From contig CP136064.1 of assembly GCA_032622095.1 (NCBI GenBank), forward strand, positions 175,292,247 to 175,356,246: DNA of 64,000 bases. Reading direction: 5' to 3'. The stretch comes from Siphonodentalium dalli. Taxonomy: Eukaryota; Mollusca; Scaphopoda; Gadilida; Siphonodentaliidae. This document shows positions 62,601-64,000 of the stretch, piece by piece; positions within the stretch are counted from its first letter, which is position 1, and every line of letters begins with the position of its first letter. Made by a program: the position numbers and the translations under genes. The notes beneath the pieces are model-generated. The model did no database searches. It was not told the origin of the DNA and saw only the letters and a list, made by a program, of their open reading frames with translations.

Positions 62601-63786
62601 GTGACATCTAACATATCTGTCGGTAAGTATCCGGTCTGCTATAATTGTAAGTTGGGTTTTTCTCAAACAAACATTCATTGTGGAATAGACCTATGTCCAG
62701 TTACACTTTAATATGCCATAGTTGAACTGAGATGGTAAAGGATCTAAATACCGGTAACCTTAAAATAGTTCACTGTTGAATCAACAATTACAGTCTCCAT
62801 TAGTATTTTGAGAAGAGTGCGAATTTTAGCACCCGTGAATTGAAAATTACGAGTGTGTACGGGTGCGAGAGCAATCACTCCCGTCTCCTGGGAAGGACTG
62901 CTAAAGAGTTCAAAACTGTGATAGAATAGAATAGTTTAAATGTGTTATTAACCATAACACCTTTTACAGCAGAGTAATCATACATAAAAACGATATTAAA
63001 ACAAATAAATTAATAGCATACAAAATATGATTGGGTTGATTGGTCAATAGGAAATGAGAGGTTAAATATTTGCCCGGTCTGCTTGTGCTTAAGCCTTGAG
63101 TTGAAGTTAAGGTAAGTTCGTTTGCATTCTACAATCAAACTATTATAAGTGACTTTTAAGCCAAGATGTGGGTGAGAATTAGAACAAACAGTCAAGGTAA
63201 TATACTGATGGATCAGAAGTTCTGCAAAATGTGGTAACTGTATGTTGAATATAAAAAGGGGACCTTATCTGAAAGTGCAAGATAACTGGGGAGCCCTTGC
63301 TCAACTGATATGAGGCTATGACAGTATGGGCATATAATTTAGAAACAGGAAATTTTGGGAGGGGTCTGACTAATCGACTAGTATTTGATTACCTGTCAAC
63401 TGGTCAACTCCTGAAAATAGTAGTTAGGTTAGTTGGTGTAAGTTGTAATTACTTAGGCCAGGATACTTTTGGCTATGCCAAGTAAGTTTTGGCCATATTT
63501 TTTTTATAATTTTTACCTCAGCAGGCCGAACTGTAGGTTGATCCTCTTGGTCATCATTAGCCAATGATAAGACATTTTTGGGTTTAAGATGTGCTCCATC
63601 TGGGAGATCATCTATGCATAAACCGGCCTCTTTGTTCTTCGAGTCTTCTCCTAATTTCGATTCGTTGAAACCCAAATCACGACCCGATTGCCGAAGTTGA
63701 TTTCTCTCCGCAAATTTCTCTCGTTTTTCTTCGAGTTCTTTGGAATCCTTCTCTGAAAATTGTTTCTTCGCTTTCATCAAATACAT
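14002..63786 (-). CDS. PTB-domain adaptor protein, SH2D5-like (spliced, 7 visible exons, 3' end missing)
   Basis: Seven minus-strand exons join without a frame break: 63517-63786, 58179-58259, 57253-57327, 56138-56284, 37484-37792, 18990-19439, 14002-14612. Every junction has GT and AG borders. The first six exons are whole numbers of codons; the seventh ends in phase 2. Residues 91-117, 118-142, 143-191 and the start of 192-294 form a phosphotyrosine-binding domain: YIGSFPV opening strand, VLLVISLSGIKVCS, then FMAHALKRISYATCDP, then QFSFLARDP and CHAFIT, then the closing helix NTIIGNAFKMAYAEER. The strand order and the MAHAL-RI-Y-T-C pattern are closest, from memory, to SH2D5, a PTB plus SH2 adaptor. 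The family role is binding NPxY-type peptides under receptors; a role in this animal is inference. Residues 295-647 are Ser/Pro-rich and probably disordered. No SH2 exon was found, so the orthology is less certain than the domain. Confidence 0.85.
14810..15122. mobile_element. Paired-hairpin TTAA MITE (family B) with local direct repeat
   Basis: TTAA flanks both ends. The first hairpin is disrupted, and the unit ATATGGAAATCATGTCTTTT is repeated about 34 bp apart within it (near 14927 and 14961). The second hairpin has lost most of one arm. Confidence 0.85.
15450..16380 (-). repeat. ~161-bp tandem array (array 1)
   Basis: The anchor AGACCCATAACTC recurs near 15562, 15721, 15883, 16044 and 16204, giving periods of 160-162 bp. 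Each unit also carries GTCCGAGATATTGTTG, ATACCAAATATTG and GAGTTATCGCGCTAA. Outer units are more diverged than middle ones. It forms the core of the Helitron-like element. Confidence 0.93.
16499..16561 (+). repeat. (CCCG)n microsatellite
   Basis: About 60 bp of almost pure CCCG/CCGC repeats, at the fixed position between the 161-bp core and the outer end of the pearl-like element. The same position in the second element (32921-32952) has a shorter CCCG tract. Confidence 0.95.
17928..18190. mobile_element. Paired-hairpin TTAA MITE (family B)
   Basis: A complete 263-bp copy including TTAA on both sides. Ends are CCCTTCCATGACTGGAGC and GCTCCCATCATGAAAGGG. The first hairpin has the AATGC...GCATT arm pair (with one mismatch) and the second the GTGC...GCAC pair, so the paired base differs together. 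Confidence 0.93.
18525..18929. mobile_element. Paired-hairpin element (family D)
   Basis: Two hairpins (18537-18620 and 18818-18900) built on GAATGAGGTCCCC and complement flank a ~200-bp AT-rich spacer. The outer arms are AGCCCAGAAATAGAGTGTG on the left and CACTATTTCCAGGCTTG on the right. No exact target duplication was visible. Confidence 0.82.
18990..19439 (-). CDS. Exon 6 of the PTB adaptor (Ser-rich linker)
   Basis: This 450-nt exon encodes 150 residues, starting AKYNVDKVKHRSPTVEAV and ending SQKKQEDDK. It is rich in Ser, Thr, Pro, Asn and Lys and has repeated SP/TP dipeptides (RSPTVE, TTMSPTV, NSTPP), typical of a disordered, phosphorylated scaffold region. The middle part (TAMKNEIDRRFSYL) may form a short helix. 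The acceptor is TTTTCCAG and the donor AAG|GTATAA is in phase 0. No catalytic or known domain was recognised. The assignment rests on frame continuity, strand and splice sites; it is the longest open frame for several kilobases. Confidence 0.8.
20397..20666. mobile_element. TTAA MITE (family C)
   Basis: The left end is TTAA plus CCATTCCTTTACTAAATAC; the right end is ATTTAGGAAAGACTGGG plus TTAT. The inner hairpin TTCAGATAATAAGTTCAACA is partly conserved. Confidence 0.82.
21864..22076. mobile_element. Palindromic TA MITE (family A), symmetric variant
   Basis: A 213-bp palindrome between TA dinucleotides. The left end CAGTAATGCTC and right end GAGCATTACTG carry the same paired C-to-T change relative to the family. 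Confidence 0.93.
23263..23480. mobile_element. Paired-hairpin TTAA MITE (family B), compact copy
   Basis: TTAA on the left, ATAA on the right. Ends are CCCTTCCATGACTGGGGC and GCTCCCGTCATGAAAGGG. The two hairpins are nearly fused; the spacer and one arm of the second are deleted. Confidence 0.88.
23576..23805. mobile_element. TTAA MITE (family C), left end truncated
   Basis: It begins in the inner hairpin (AAATATTCAGATAATAAGTT) and ends with GAATCCATTTAGTATAAAAA followed by GGGTTAA. The hairpin arm and its inverse GAACTTATTATCTGAACATT are clear. Confidence 0.8.
23836..24047. mobile_element. Palindromic TA MITE (family A), decayed right end
   Basis: The left end CAGTAATGCCC follows TA. The right end is eroded to GGGCATTACAAG and its arm contains a short insertion (GGTTATTTAAGG). 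The arms are otherwise colinear with the family. Confidence 0.87.
24118..24655. repeat. Dispersed segment related to 25723-25996
   Basis: Apart from the MITE at 24175-24399, this segment aligns colinearly with 25723-25996, sharing GTTATGTAAACA, GATCAAAGTCC, GGAAAAGGT, AGACTAAAATATTT, CAGTTTTGTTTAC and TTGTTATTGGAGAA. Its nature is unknown. Confidence 0.75.
24175..24399. mobile_element. Palindromic TA MITE (family A) inserted in a duplicated segment
   Basis: Flanked by TA. The ends CAGTAAAGCCC and GGGCTTTATTG share an ATG-to-AAG change. The surrounding sequence resembles 25723-25996, which lacks the insert. Confidence 0.92.
25723..25996. repeat. Dispersed segment related to 24118-24655, without the MITE
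   Basis: The second copy of the segment. At the point matching the MITE insertion it reads GTTACAGTTGAATTACCAATC with no insert, an apparent empty site. Confidence 0.72.
26140..26359. mobile_element. TTAA MITE (family C), partial
   Basis: It retains TATGGATTCTCCCATTGAGT, ATTGAACTTATTATCTGAAC and the right end AGAGTATTTAGAAAAGACAG then GGTTAA. The left terminus is lost. Confidence 0.72.
27528..28412 (+). repeat. Degenerate ~28-bp minisatellite
   Basis: A run of variants of TTACTGGATTGAAATTGGGC plus a short ACCCC-like tail, spaced about 22-32 bp, about 25 units in all. It is interrupted by the palindromic MITE at 27990-28201. The short open frame across part of it does not run through the array, so it is not treated as coding. 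Confidence 0.82.
27990..28201. mobile_element. Palindromic TA MITE (family A) inserted in a minisatellite
   Basis: It is flanked by TA and lies inside the ~28-bp minisatellite, splitting one unit. Both arms have CTACTCC / GGAGTAG where most copies have CGACTCC / GGAGTCG, another arm-symmetric change. Confidence 0.93.
28964..29019. repeat. Short inverted repeat
   Basis: AGGCTCCCATAG and CTATGGGAGCCT form a hairpin of about 12 bp with a ~25-nt loop that contains AGACAGGCTCCC again. No element boundaries were identified. Confidence 0.5.
29094..29424. mobile_element. Foldback of two head-to-head copies
   Basis: The arms mirror each other: GAACTTAATGCTCAATTTAA on the left against the inverse of TTAAATTGAGCAAGAAGTTC on the right, CTAATGCCGTTATAAACA against its inverse, and GGATCTGTCT near the centre on both. 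The centre is a TATCTATAGATATA palindrome. The right arm lacks ~60 bp present on the left (the segment around GGGGTACCCC). A similar TCTATATAGATAAAAGTG start occurs at 55921. Confidence 0.75.
29636..30124. mobile_element. Paired-hairpin element (family D)
   Basis: Two hairpins (29670-29762 and 29998-30090) with arms GAATGAGGTCCCCAG and complement. Outer arms are CCTCAAAATGAGAAGTGGTC on the left and its diverged inverse ending TTTTGAAGACTG on the right. Flanks CTGTAACAG and CTGTTACAG look like a diverged 9-bp duplication. Confidence 0.8.
30746..31183. mobile_element. Paired-hairpin element (family D) with exact 9-bp duplication
   Basis: The target duplication CAGAGTTGT is exact on both sides (30737-30745 and 31184-31192). 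Ends are AAGCCTTGAAATAGTGTG and CACACAATTTCAAGGCTTG. Two hairpins (about 30776-30867 and 31063-31153) flank a ~195-bp spacer. A 9-bp duplication fits Mutator-like elements best; an 8-bp hAT reading is less consistent. Confidence 0.9.
31215..31328. mobile_element. Palindromic TA MITE (family A), left arm deleted
   Basis: The first six bases CAGTAA of the left end join directly to the inner right arm (GGGAGCTTTCCGAT), which continues to the right end ATTGCTG followed by TA. It is an internal deletion derivative. Confidence 0.75.
31482..31731. mobile_element. TTAA-flanked dispersed repeat, truncated copy
   Basis: It starts TTAAAGGTACTCAATCCGAT and matches the first half of the copies at 33819 and 57369 (CATATCATCAAG, ACAACATTTCTTC, AAAACGTGTTATTTATC), then stops at GAGTTATCCAT. 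Confidence 0.8.
31861..33000 (-). mobile_element. Pearl-like non-autonomous Helitron, second copy
   Basis: Same design as the element at 15353 but with a diverged core. Minus-strand start near TCGAGTTTTTTTCCAAAAC, then the CCCG tract (32921-32952), about six ~161-bp units, and the 3' hairpin GCATC-TCT-GATGC followed by CACCTCTTG next to a T. Matching end structures with different cores identify both as members of one superfamily. Confidence 0.8.
31980..32880 (-). repeat. ~161-bp tandem array (array 2)
   Basis: GGCCATAACTC recurs near 31987, 32149, 32310, 32472, 32632 and 32791 (periods 159-162). Units share TCGTCCGAGATATTCTTGGG, ATACCAAATTTCAATC and GTTATCGCGCTAACGAGC. Units here are much more alike than in array 1, suggesting younger amplification or homogenisation. 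Confidence 0.93.
33079..33103 (+). repeat. (TA)n microsatellite
   Basis: About 12 TA repeats just beyond the pearl-like element. Confidence 0.9.
33470..33703. mobile_element. TTAA MITE with AGGRGTACTGT ends
   Basis: Flanked by TTAA on both sides. Terminal inverted repeats of about 43 bp start AGGAGTACTGTACACTAAAT and on the right read ATTTAGTGCAC-type inverse, ending GCACAGTACCCCT. Both arms contain CCATTTATGGGAC. No coding capacity in 234 bp. Confidence 0.88.
33819..34287. mobile_element. TTAA-flanked dispersed repeat (full-length)
   Basis: A 469-bp copy between TTAA sites; it begins AGGTACTCAATCAGAC and ends CGGACTGTGCATCT. Terminal inversion is weak (AGGTACTC against AGATGCAC). The full-length copy at 57369 is colinear. 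Confidence 0.8.
35386..35785. mobile_element. Paired-hairpin TTAA element with GTTGGGTAAAGGG arms (B-like)
   Basis: Perfect TTAA on both sides. Ends are CCCTTTACCCAACAAAACGG and its inverse. It carries the same two hairpins as family B, with the GTCGACC-type loops seen in the 5572 element. The ~120 bp inside the right end (GGCCGGTTTTGGCCGG) has no partner on the left. Confidence 0.9.
37484..37792 (-). CDS. Exon 5 of the PTB adaptor (last PTB helix plus charged helix)
   Basis: The exon encodes 103 residues. It opens SEELNTIIGNAFKMAYAEER, the C-terminal helix that closes a PTB domain. A long Glu/Lys/Gln-rich stretch follows (residues about 25-60 of the exon, HELIELQIEVQKEKY and onward), predicted by composition to be a helix or coiled coil. 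The end is polar, with RRQSSSGNDDSTPSDAEKE, possible phosphorylation sites. The acceptor is CTATTTTCAG. The donor TGG|GTAGGT gives phase 0 and joins NRLW to AKYNV of exon 6; extra small exons in the 18-kb intron on either side cannot be excluded. Confidence 0.87.
37847..38015. mobile_element. TTAA element related to 44907-45232, left part only
   Basis: Starts TTAACCTCTTCAGTCTTCAC and follows the 44907 element through CATGACGTCGTATACTGTG, CAACCCTAAAACTGACT and GAACATCAAACATTGT. The right half is lost. Confidence 0.75.
38081..38375. mobile_element. TTAA MITE (family C)
   Basis: Ends are CCCTTCCTTTACTAAATGG and CCATTCAGTACAGAAAGGG (flanks ATAA and TTGA). Both arms contain the GGATTCT / AGAATCC motif, and the interior has the CCACATT-type AATAATAGACCAT sequences typical of the family. 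Confidence 0.82.
38999..42905. mobile_element. Putative ~3.9-kb inverted-repeat element
   Basis: The outer ends are inverted: ACCTGTGGTTCTGGTGAC against GTCACCAGAAACACAGGT. Further in, GGGTGATTTCACGGGAAGTG (39723-39742) is inverted at about 42792-42815. On the left the two blocks are separated by ~630 bp containing a Helitron; on the right they are adjacent. The interior holds degenerate repeats around TTCAGGAAAGGA (about 42077 and 42251), long T/A and C runs, and no convincing open frame. No target duplication was found and the class is unknown. Confidence 0.6.
39259..39634 (-). mobile_element. Non-autonomous Helitron (376 bp)
   Basis: Read on the minus strand it begins TCTCATATATATTTTG after an A and ends with the hairpin AGCCCGGACAACGTCGGGCT, six bases, then CTAG before a T. 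These are the A-T insertion site, 5' TC, subterminal hairpin and 3' CTRR of Helitrons. Inside, a ~122-bp unit (AAATTTCAAGTCGATAGCTC and GAGATCT) is repeated twice, followed by an ACAGACAGAC run. It is GC-rich against its surroundings. Confidence 0.8.
43180..43376. mobile_element. Palindromic TA MITE (family A), both ends eroded
   Basis: Both arms are present, but the outermost bases are lost or mutated on both sides. The arms share AATCAACTCC / GGAGTTGATT, a paired substitution relative to the consensus. Confidence 0.82.
43408..43800. mobile_element. Paired-hairpin TTAA MITE (family B) with captured insert
   Basis: Perfect TTAA flanks, with CCCTTTGATGACGGGAGC and TTGCGGAAGAG-type ends. The second hairpin carries a ~115-bp insert (about 43616-43730) in its loop, the first 36 bp of which match 43034-43069 across the junction. 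Confidence 0.87.
44048..44464. mobile_element. Paired-hairpin element (family D) with exact 9-bp duplication
   Basis: The target duplication ATAGGAACC is exact at 44039-44047 and 44465-44473. Ends are AAGCCTGCACATAGTGTG and CACAATTTGCAGGCTTG. Two hairpins flank a spacer; the second hairpin has a shortened loop. Confidence 0.92.
44638..44762. mobile_element. Palindromic TA MITE (family A), right-arm deletion
   Basis: The full left arm is followed by only the last ~20 bases of the right arm. TA flanks are intact. Both ends show the AAGTAATCG variant and its complement, CGATTACTT. Confidence 0.85.
44907..45232. mobile_element. TTAA element with CCTCTTCGCTGCTA ends
   Basis: Perfect TTAA on both sides. 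Terminal inverted repeats CCTCTTCGCTGCTA / TAGCAGCGAAGAGG, plus imperfect subterminal CGTGTGC / GCACACG-like motifs. 326 bp with no coding capacity. Confidence 0.9.
45272..45425. mobile_element. TTAA MITE (family C), fragment
   Basis: Contains CATCTGGAGGGATGCTCAG, GGTGGGAAATGTTCAGATTA, TTATCTAAACATTT and CAATGAGAATTTGGTAAAT, the right half of the family. Confidence 0.65.
46319..46575. mobile_element. TTAA MITE (family C)
   Basis: It begins TTAAATTTCTATACTAAATG and ends GAGTGTTTAGTATAGGAAT. The hairpin TTCAGATAATAAGTTCAACA and its partner TTATCTGAACATT are present. Confidence 0.78.
46680..47173 (-). repeat. Decayed pearl-like element with ~160-bp repeats
   Basis: Repeats of GAGATATTGTTGTGAAAGAT and CATAAAATTGCTA recur across the segment, which ends AAAACTCGACTAAC as the two full elements do. 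The CCCG tract and clear 3' hairpin are missing. Confidence 0.65.
48109..48285 (+). repeat. Single diverged unit with the shared repeat grammar
   Basis: A stretch reading GGATAACTCTTGAAAGG, CATACCAAAAACCATCAAGA, GGTTGAGATATTTTAACGGG and ACAGATGGAC follows the order of motifs in the 161-bp units and Helitrons of this window. It may be a fragment of a related element. Confidence 0.4.
48517..48769. mobile_element. Paired-hairpin TTAA MITE (family B)
   Basis: TTAA on the left and GTAA on the right. Ends are CCCTTTCATGATGGGAGC and CTCCAGTCTTGGAAGGG. The first hairpin is intact; the second has lost most of one arm. Confidence 0.88.
49092..49163. repeat. Strong isolated hairpin
   Basis: GGAGATCTAATACCTGGATGT and the inverse ACATCCAGGTATTAAATCTCC pair over about 21 bp with one mismatch, around a ~30-nt loop. 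No target duplication or family member was noticed in the window. Confidence 0.7.
49693..51330. mobile_element. Putative 1.6-kb TTAA element
   Basis: TTAA on both sides with short ends CCTTTTGAACCC and GGGTTCAAAGGG. It is CpG-richer than its surroundings and holds a GCC-rich patch (50110-50215), and a ~135-bp diverged direct repeat (about 49968-50100 and 51026-51165, sharing GCGCGAAGAAACAAACCC and AACATGTGACT). A family C terminus (50391-50443) lies inside. No convincing protein was found, so it is either non-autonomous or badly decayed. Confidence 0.6.
51550..51611. mobile_element. TTAA MITE (family C), fragment
   Basis: AATAATAGACCATTGCATTG and GTATAACTG...AATCCATTC match the inner right portion of the family. 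It lies just beside a palindromic MITE. Confidence 0.6.
51615..51801. mobile_element. Palindromic TA MITE (family A)
   Basis: A 187-bp copy with ~25 bp missing around the centre. The left flank is TA and the right flank is TG, a point change. Both ends carry the AAGTAAT variant. Confidence 0.88.
51910..52175 (+). repeat. Diverged ~169-bp tandem dimer
   Basis: Two copies of a unit with ATTATGCATGTTGC, AAATTTCT, ATAACT and GGATGGACCTCAT-like blocks lie about 169 bp apart (near 51924 and 52096). It resembles the pearl-like core units in period and motif order. Confidence 0.55.
54001..54185 (-). repeat. Single diverged ~161-bp pearl-like unit
   Basis: It contains TAATTAAGGGCCGTAATTCT, GGACCTGGCCGGTTATC, AACCGAATATCCACAAAATC and GTTATCGCACTATCG, matching array 2 in order and spacing. 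Confidence 0.65.
55921..56060. mobile_element. Fragment related to the 29094-29424 foldback
   Basis: It begins TCTATATAGATAAAAGTGTAG then GATCTGTCAG, like the centre-to-arm sequence of that foldback, followed by an A/T-rich tract. The extent is uncertain. Confidence 0.5.
56138..56284 (-). CDS. Exon 4 of the PTB adaptor (PTB peptide-binding face)
   Basis: The 49 residues begin SVFMAHALKRISYATCDPEN and continue through QFSFLARDP to CHAFITQTSEQ. This is the most diagnostic part of the domain: the MAHAL..I.Y.T.D segment and the QFSF-ARDP strand followed by CH-F line up with human SH2D5 as remembered, whereas Shc-type PTBs differ in the ARDP and CHAF positions. The acceptor TTTCACAG and donor CAG|GTGAGT are near consensus, and both ends are phase 0. 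The clear amino-acid conservation makes this the best-supported exon. Confidence 0.93.
56285..57252 (-). other. Intron 3, carrying half of a palindromic MITE
   Basis: This intron between exons 3 and 4 contains one arm of the TA palindromic MITE at 56360-56470. The other ~780 bp (56471-57252) is AT-rich with a short A-run near 56954, and no coding or structural signal was seen. Confidence 0.65.
56360..56470. mobile_element. Palindromic TA MITE (family A), single left arm
   Basis: One arm only: it starts CAGTAATGTCC after TA and ends at the centre, AAAGCTCTCACCGAG. The other arm is absent. Confidence 0.8.
57253..57327 (-). CDS. Exon 3 of the PTB adaptor (PTB core strands)
   Basis: This short exon encodes 25 residues, GASKSKGVLLVISLSGIKVC followed by SVSGE. 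It matches the second and third strands of PTB domains, where a hydrophobic run (VLLVIS) is followed by G-[IL]-K-[IV]. The acceptor is TTTTGTAG and the donor GAG|GTAAGT is a perfect consensus. It is in phase 0 at both ends and would be missed by length-based open reading frame searches. Confidence 0.88.
57328..58178 (-). other. Intron 2, carrying a 459-bp TTAA-flanked repeat
   Basis: The intron of the adaptor gene between exons 2 and 3 is occupied over half its length by the dispersed repeat at 57369-57827. The remaining ~350 bp next to exon 2 (57828-58178) is AT-rich and shows nothing recognisable. Confidence 0.7.
57369..57827. mobile_element. TTAA-flanked dispersed repeat (full-length)
   Basis: 459 bp between TTAA sites, colinear with the copy at 33819: AGGTACTCAATCC start, CAACAACATTTCTTCAAAAT, GTTCCTCGACTGGAATCAAA, ending CGGATTATGCATCT. 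It fills half of intron 2 of the adaptor gene. Confidence 0.8.
58179..58259 (-). CDS. Exon 2 of the PTB adaptor (start of PTB domain)
   Basis: The 27 residues open YIGSFPVVGTDQASRAEYVQ, the classic first beta strand and helix of a PTB domain (compare the YxGSFPV opening of SH2D5, Shc and relatives). The acceptor is strong: a pyrimidine-rich stretch then TTGCAG, and the donor AGG|GTATGT is close to consensus. The exon is in phase 0 at both ends and joins exactly to RPAE of exon 1 and GASKSKG of exon 3. The open frame extends beyond the exon at both ends by chance, so the boundaries rest on splice signals and homology. Confidence 0.88.
59294..59524 (-). pseudogene. BED zinc-finger remnant of a hAT transposase
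   Basis: The open frame includes TYTCGECNMVYKSQTSGTTT then HLSIQH, matching C-x2-C ... H-x4-H. An upstream hydrophobic and aromatic part typical of BED fingers appears only in another frame (VYFKHDKICMQC), suggesting a frameshift. The RNase H-like and dimerisation domains are absent, so it cannot encode an active transposase. Confidence 0.6.
59694..59812 (-). mobile_element. LINE 3'-end fragment inside the hAT element
   Basis: Minus-strand sequence running from GGGGCGGCAGGAAGACGG to a tail AATAAACAATCAATCAA. The short tandem tail is typical of LINE 3' ends. It postdates the hAT insertion. Confidence 0.5.
60737..60816. mobile_element. 80-bp TTAA miniature element
   Basis: TTAA on both sides. 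Ends are CACTTTCACTGCTGAC and GTCGGCAGTGAACTTG, and the centre holds the palindrome TACGAGATAACTCGTA. It is the smallest element of the window. Confidence 0.75.
61359..62645 (-). mobile_element. 5'-truncated non-LTR retrotransposon (LINE)
   Basis: It consists of the reverse transcriptase pseudogene plus a 3' tail of ATT/ATTT repeats as read on the plus strand (61359-61390). The 5' side stops in the early RT region near 62645, the usual outcome of incomplete reverse transcription; the endonuclease is absent. The protein pattern is that of the CR1/Rex1-like, Jockey-superfamily LINEs, from memory and not verified. No target duplication was clear. Confidence 0.85.
61390..62636 (-). pseudogene. 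Reverse transcriptase of a LINE, frameshifted
   Basis: The long frame (61562-62614) encodes 350 residues from an ATG, and the same frame extends upstream by a few residues (GYLPTD) to a stop. It has NYRPIALANTISKIFE (about residues 22-37), motif A FLDASKAFDR (88-97), motif B RGVRQGSSLSPYLFNVY (145-161), and the active-site YADD (190-193). The final ~70 residues continue in another frame (61390-61600, around STCSVVNRF), so a frameshift near 61590-61610 breaks the C-terminus. Catalytic aspartates are present, but the missing N-terminal part and frameshift make it inactive. Confidence 0.92.
63517..63786 (-). CDS. Exon 1 of the PTB adaptor (N-terminal charged region)
   Basis: This exon encodes 90 residues beginning MYLMKAKKQFSEKD. 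It contains a Lys/Glu-rich, probably helical stretch (residues about 5-30), then an acidic, polar linker ending DDQEDQPTVRPAE directly before the PTB domain. The start was placed at the first ATG after an in-frame stop; a nearby upstream TTG has no reason to be used. The donor GAG|GTAAAA ends the exon in phase 0, which fits the phase-0 acceptor of the next exon. Its open frame is long for this AT-rich background and it is CpG-richer than the surrounding introns. It could be an internal exon if the CAG 20 nt upstream is a real acceptor, which would add a few residues. Confidence 0.75.
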
Positions 63787-64000
63787 ATTCAAGTCCAAAT
63801 GGTCTGATTATTGTTAACATAGCGAAATATTCATCAAAAAGTCATTAAGAAAGTTATAGATGAAGTGTTTTTGTTCTCTTCCATGGTAAATTTAACCCTA
63901 GATGAATCATTTCCGGTTCAAGTGCGTGACACACACTTTTAGGCATACTGTAAAACAAGATCATCATTATGGTTTTGGATACGATTGTGAAGATCAGGTT
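63787..64000 (-). other. Sequence upstream of the first recognised coding exon
   Basis: An in-frame TAA at 63808-63810 lies upstream of the chosen ATG. A CAG at 63805-63807 could instead be a splice acceptor, although its pyrimidine tract is poor. On the minus strand an ETS-like core, CCGGAAAT, sits near 63908-63916, a motif common in metazoan promoters. This may be 5' UTR and promoter, or the end of an upstream intron. No TATA box stands out. Confidence 0.35.

Larger units (their letters stand above)
58260..63516 (-). other. Intron 1, carrying a hAT element and a decayed LINE
   Basis: This 5.3-kb intron of the adaptor gene holds a 1,258-bp hAT element (58965-60222) with a LINE 3' fragment inside it, an 80-bp TTAA element (60737-60816), and a truncated LINE (61359-62645). 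The parts between, 60231-60736, 60817-61358 and 62646-63516, are AT-rich, without recognisable genes. Confidence 0.7.

Overview
This window looks like animal genomic DNA, most likely from a lophotrochozoan and probably a bivalve mollusc. It is AT-rich, has GT-AG spliced exons, contains no prokaryote-style gene cluster, and is full of short palindromic transposons. The strongest pointers to a bivalve are two elements built from tandem ~161-bp units next to a CCCG microsatellite, with Helitron-like hairpin 3' ends. That layout matches the pearl/CvA-type non-autonomous Helitrons and related ~160-bp satellites known from bivalves. The species cannot be named from the sequence alone.

One host gene spans nearly everything, on the minus strand. 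Seven coding exons can be joined in one reading frame from 63786 down to 14002 (63517-63786, 58179-58259, 57253-57327, 56138-56284, 37484-37792, 18990-19439, 14002-14612; 1,943 coding nt, 647 codons plus 2 nt). Exons 2-5 encode a phosphotyrosine-binding (PTB/PID) domain that resembles the PTB domain of SH2D5. Exon 5 continues into a charged helical segment. Exons 6 and 7 encode a long Ser/Pro-rich, probably disordered scaffold region with a proline-rich SH3-ligand-like motif. The last visible exon ends on a phase-2 donor, so at least one more exon lies at lower coordinates, unrecognised in 1-14001 or outside the window. No SH2 domain was found.

The rest is introns and flank, filled with transposable-element debris. 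(A) A palindromic MITE with TA target duplications and CAGTAATGCC ends (about 14 copies), probably Tc1/mariner/pogo-related. (B) A paired-hairpin MITE, mostly ending TTAA-CCCTTT (10 copies including two that carry the same hairpins inside different outer arms). (C) A TTAA MITE with TACTAAATGG-type ends (about 10 copies or fragments). (D) A paired-hairpin element with 9-bp target duplications (4 full-length and 1 half copy). (E) Pearl-like Helitrons at 15353-16612 and 31861-33000, with decayed relatives elsewhere. (F) Other TTAA-flanked families. Single elements include a 1,258-bp hAT with a perfect 8-bp duplication, a decayed LINE reverse transcriptase at 61359-62645, a 376-bp Helitron at 39259-39634 nested in a ~3.9-kb inverted-repeat element, and a degenerate ~28-bp minisatellite at 27528-28412. 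All exons together cover about 3% of the window. No tRNA, rRNA, CRISPR array or prokaryotic regulatory site was recognised.

The most notable patterns are: many separate TTAA families share piggyBac-like termini; the two arms of individual palindromic MITEs carry matching substitutions; and one hairpin cassette sits inside three different terminal-repeat frames.
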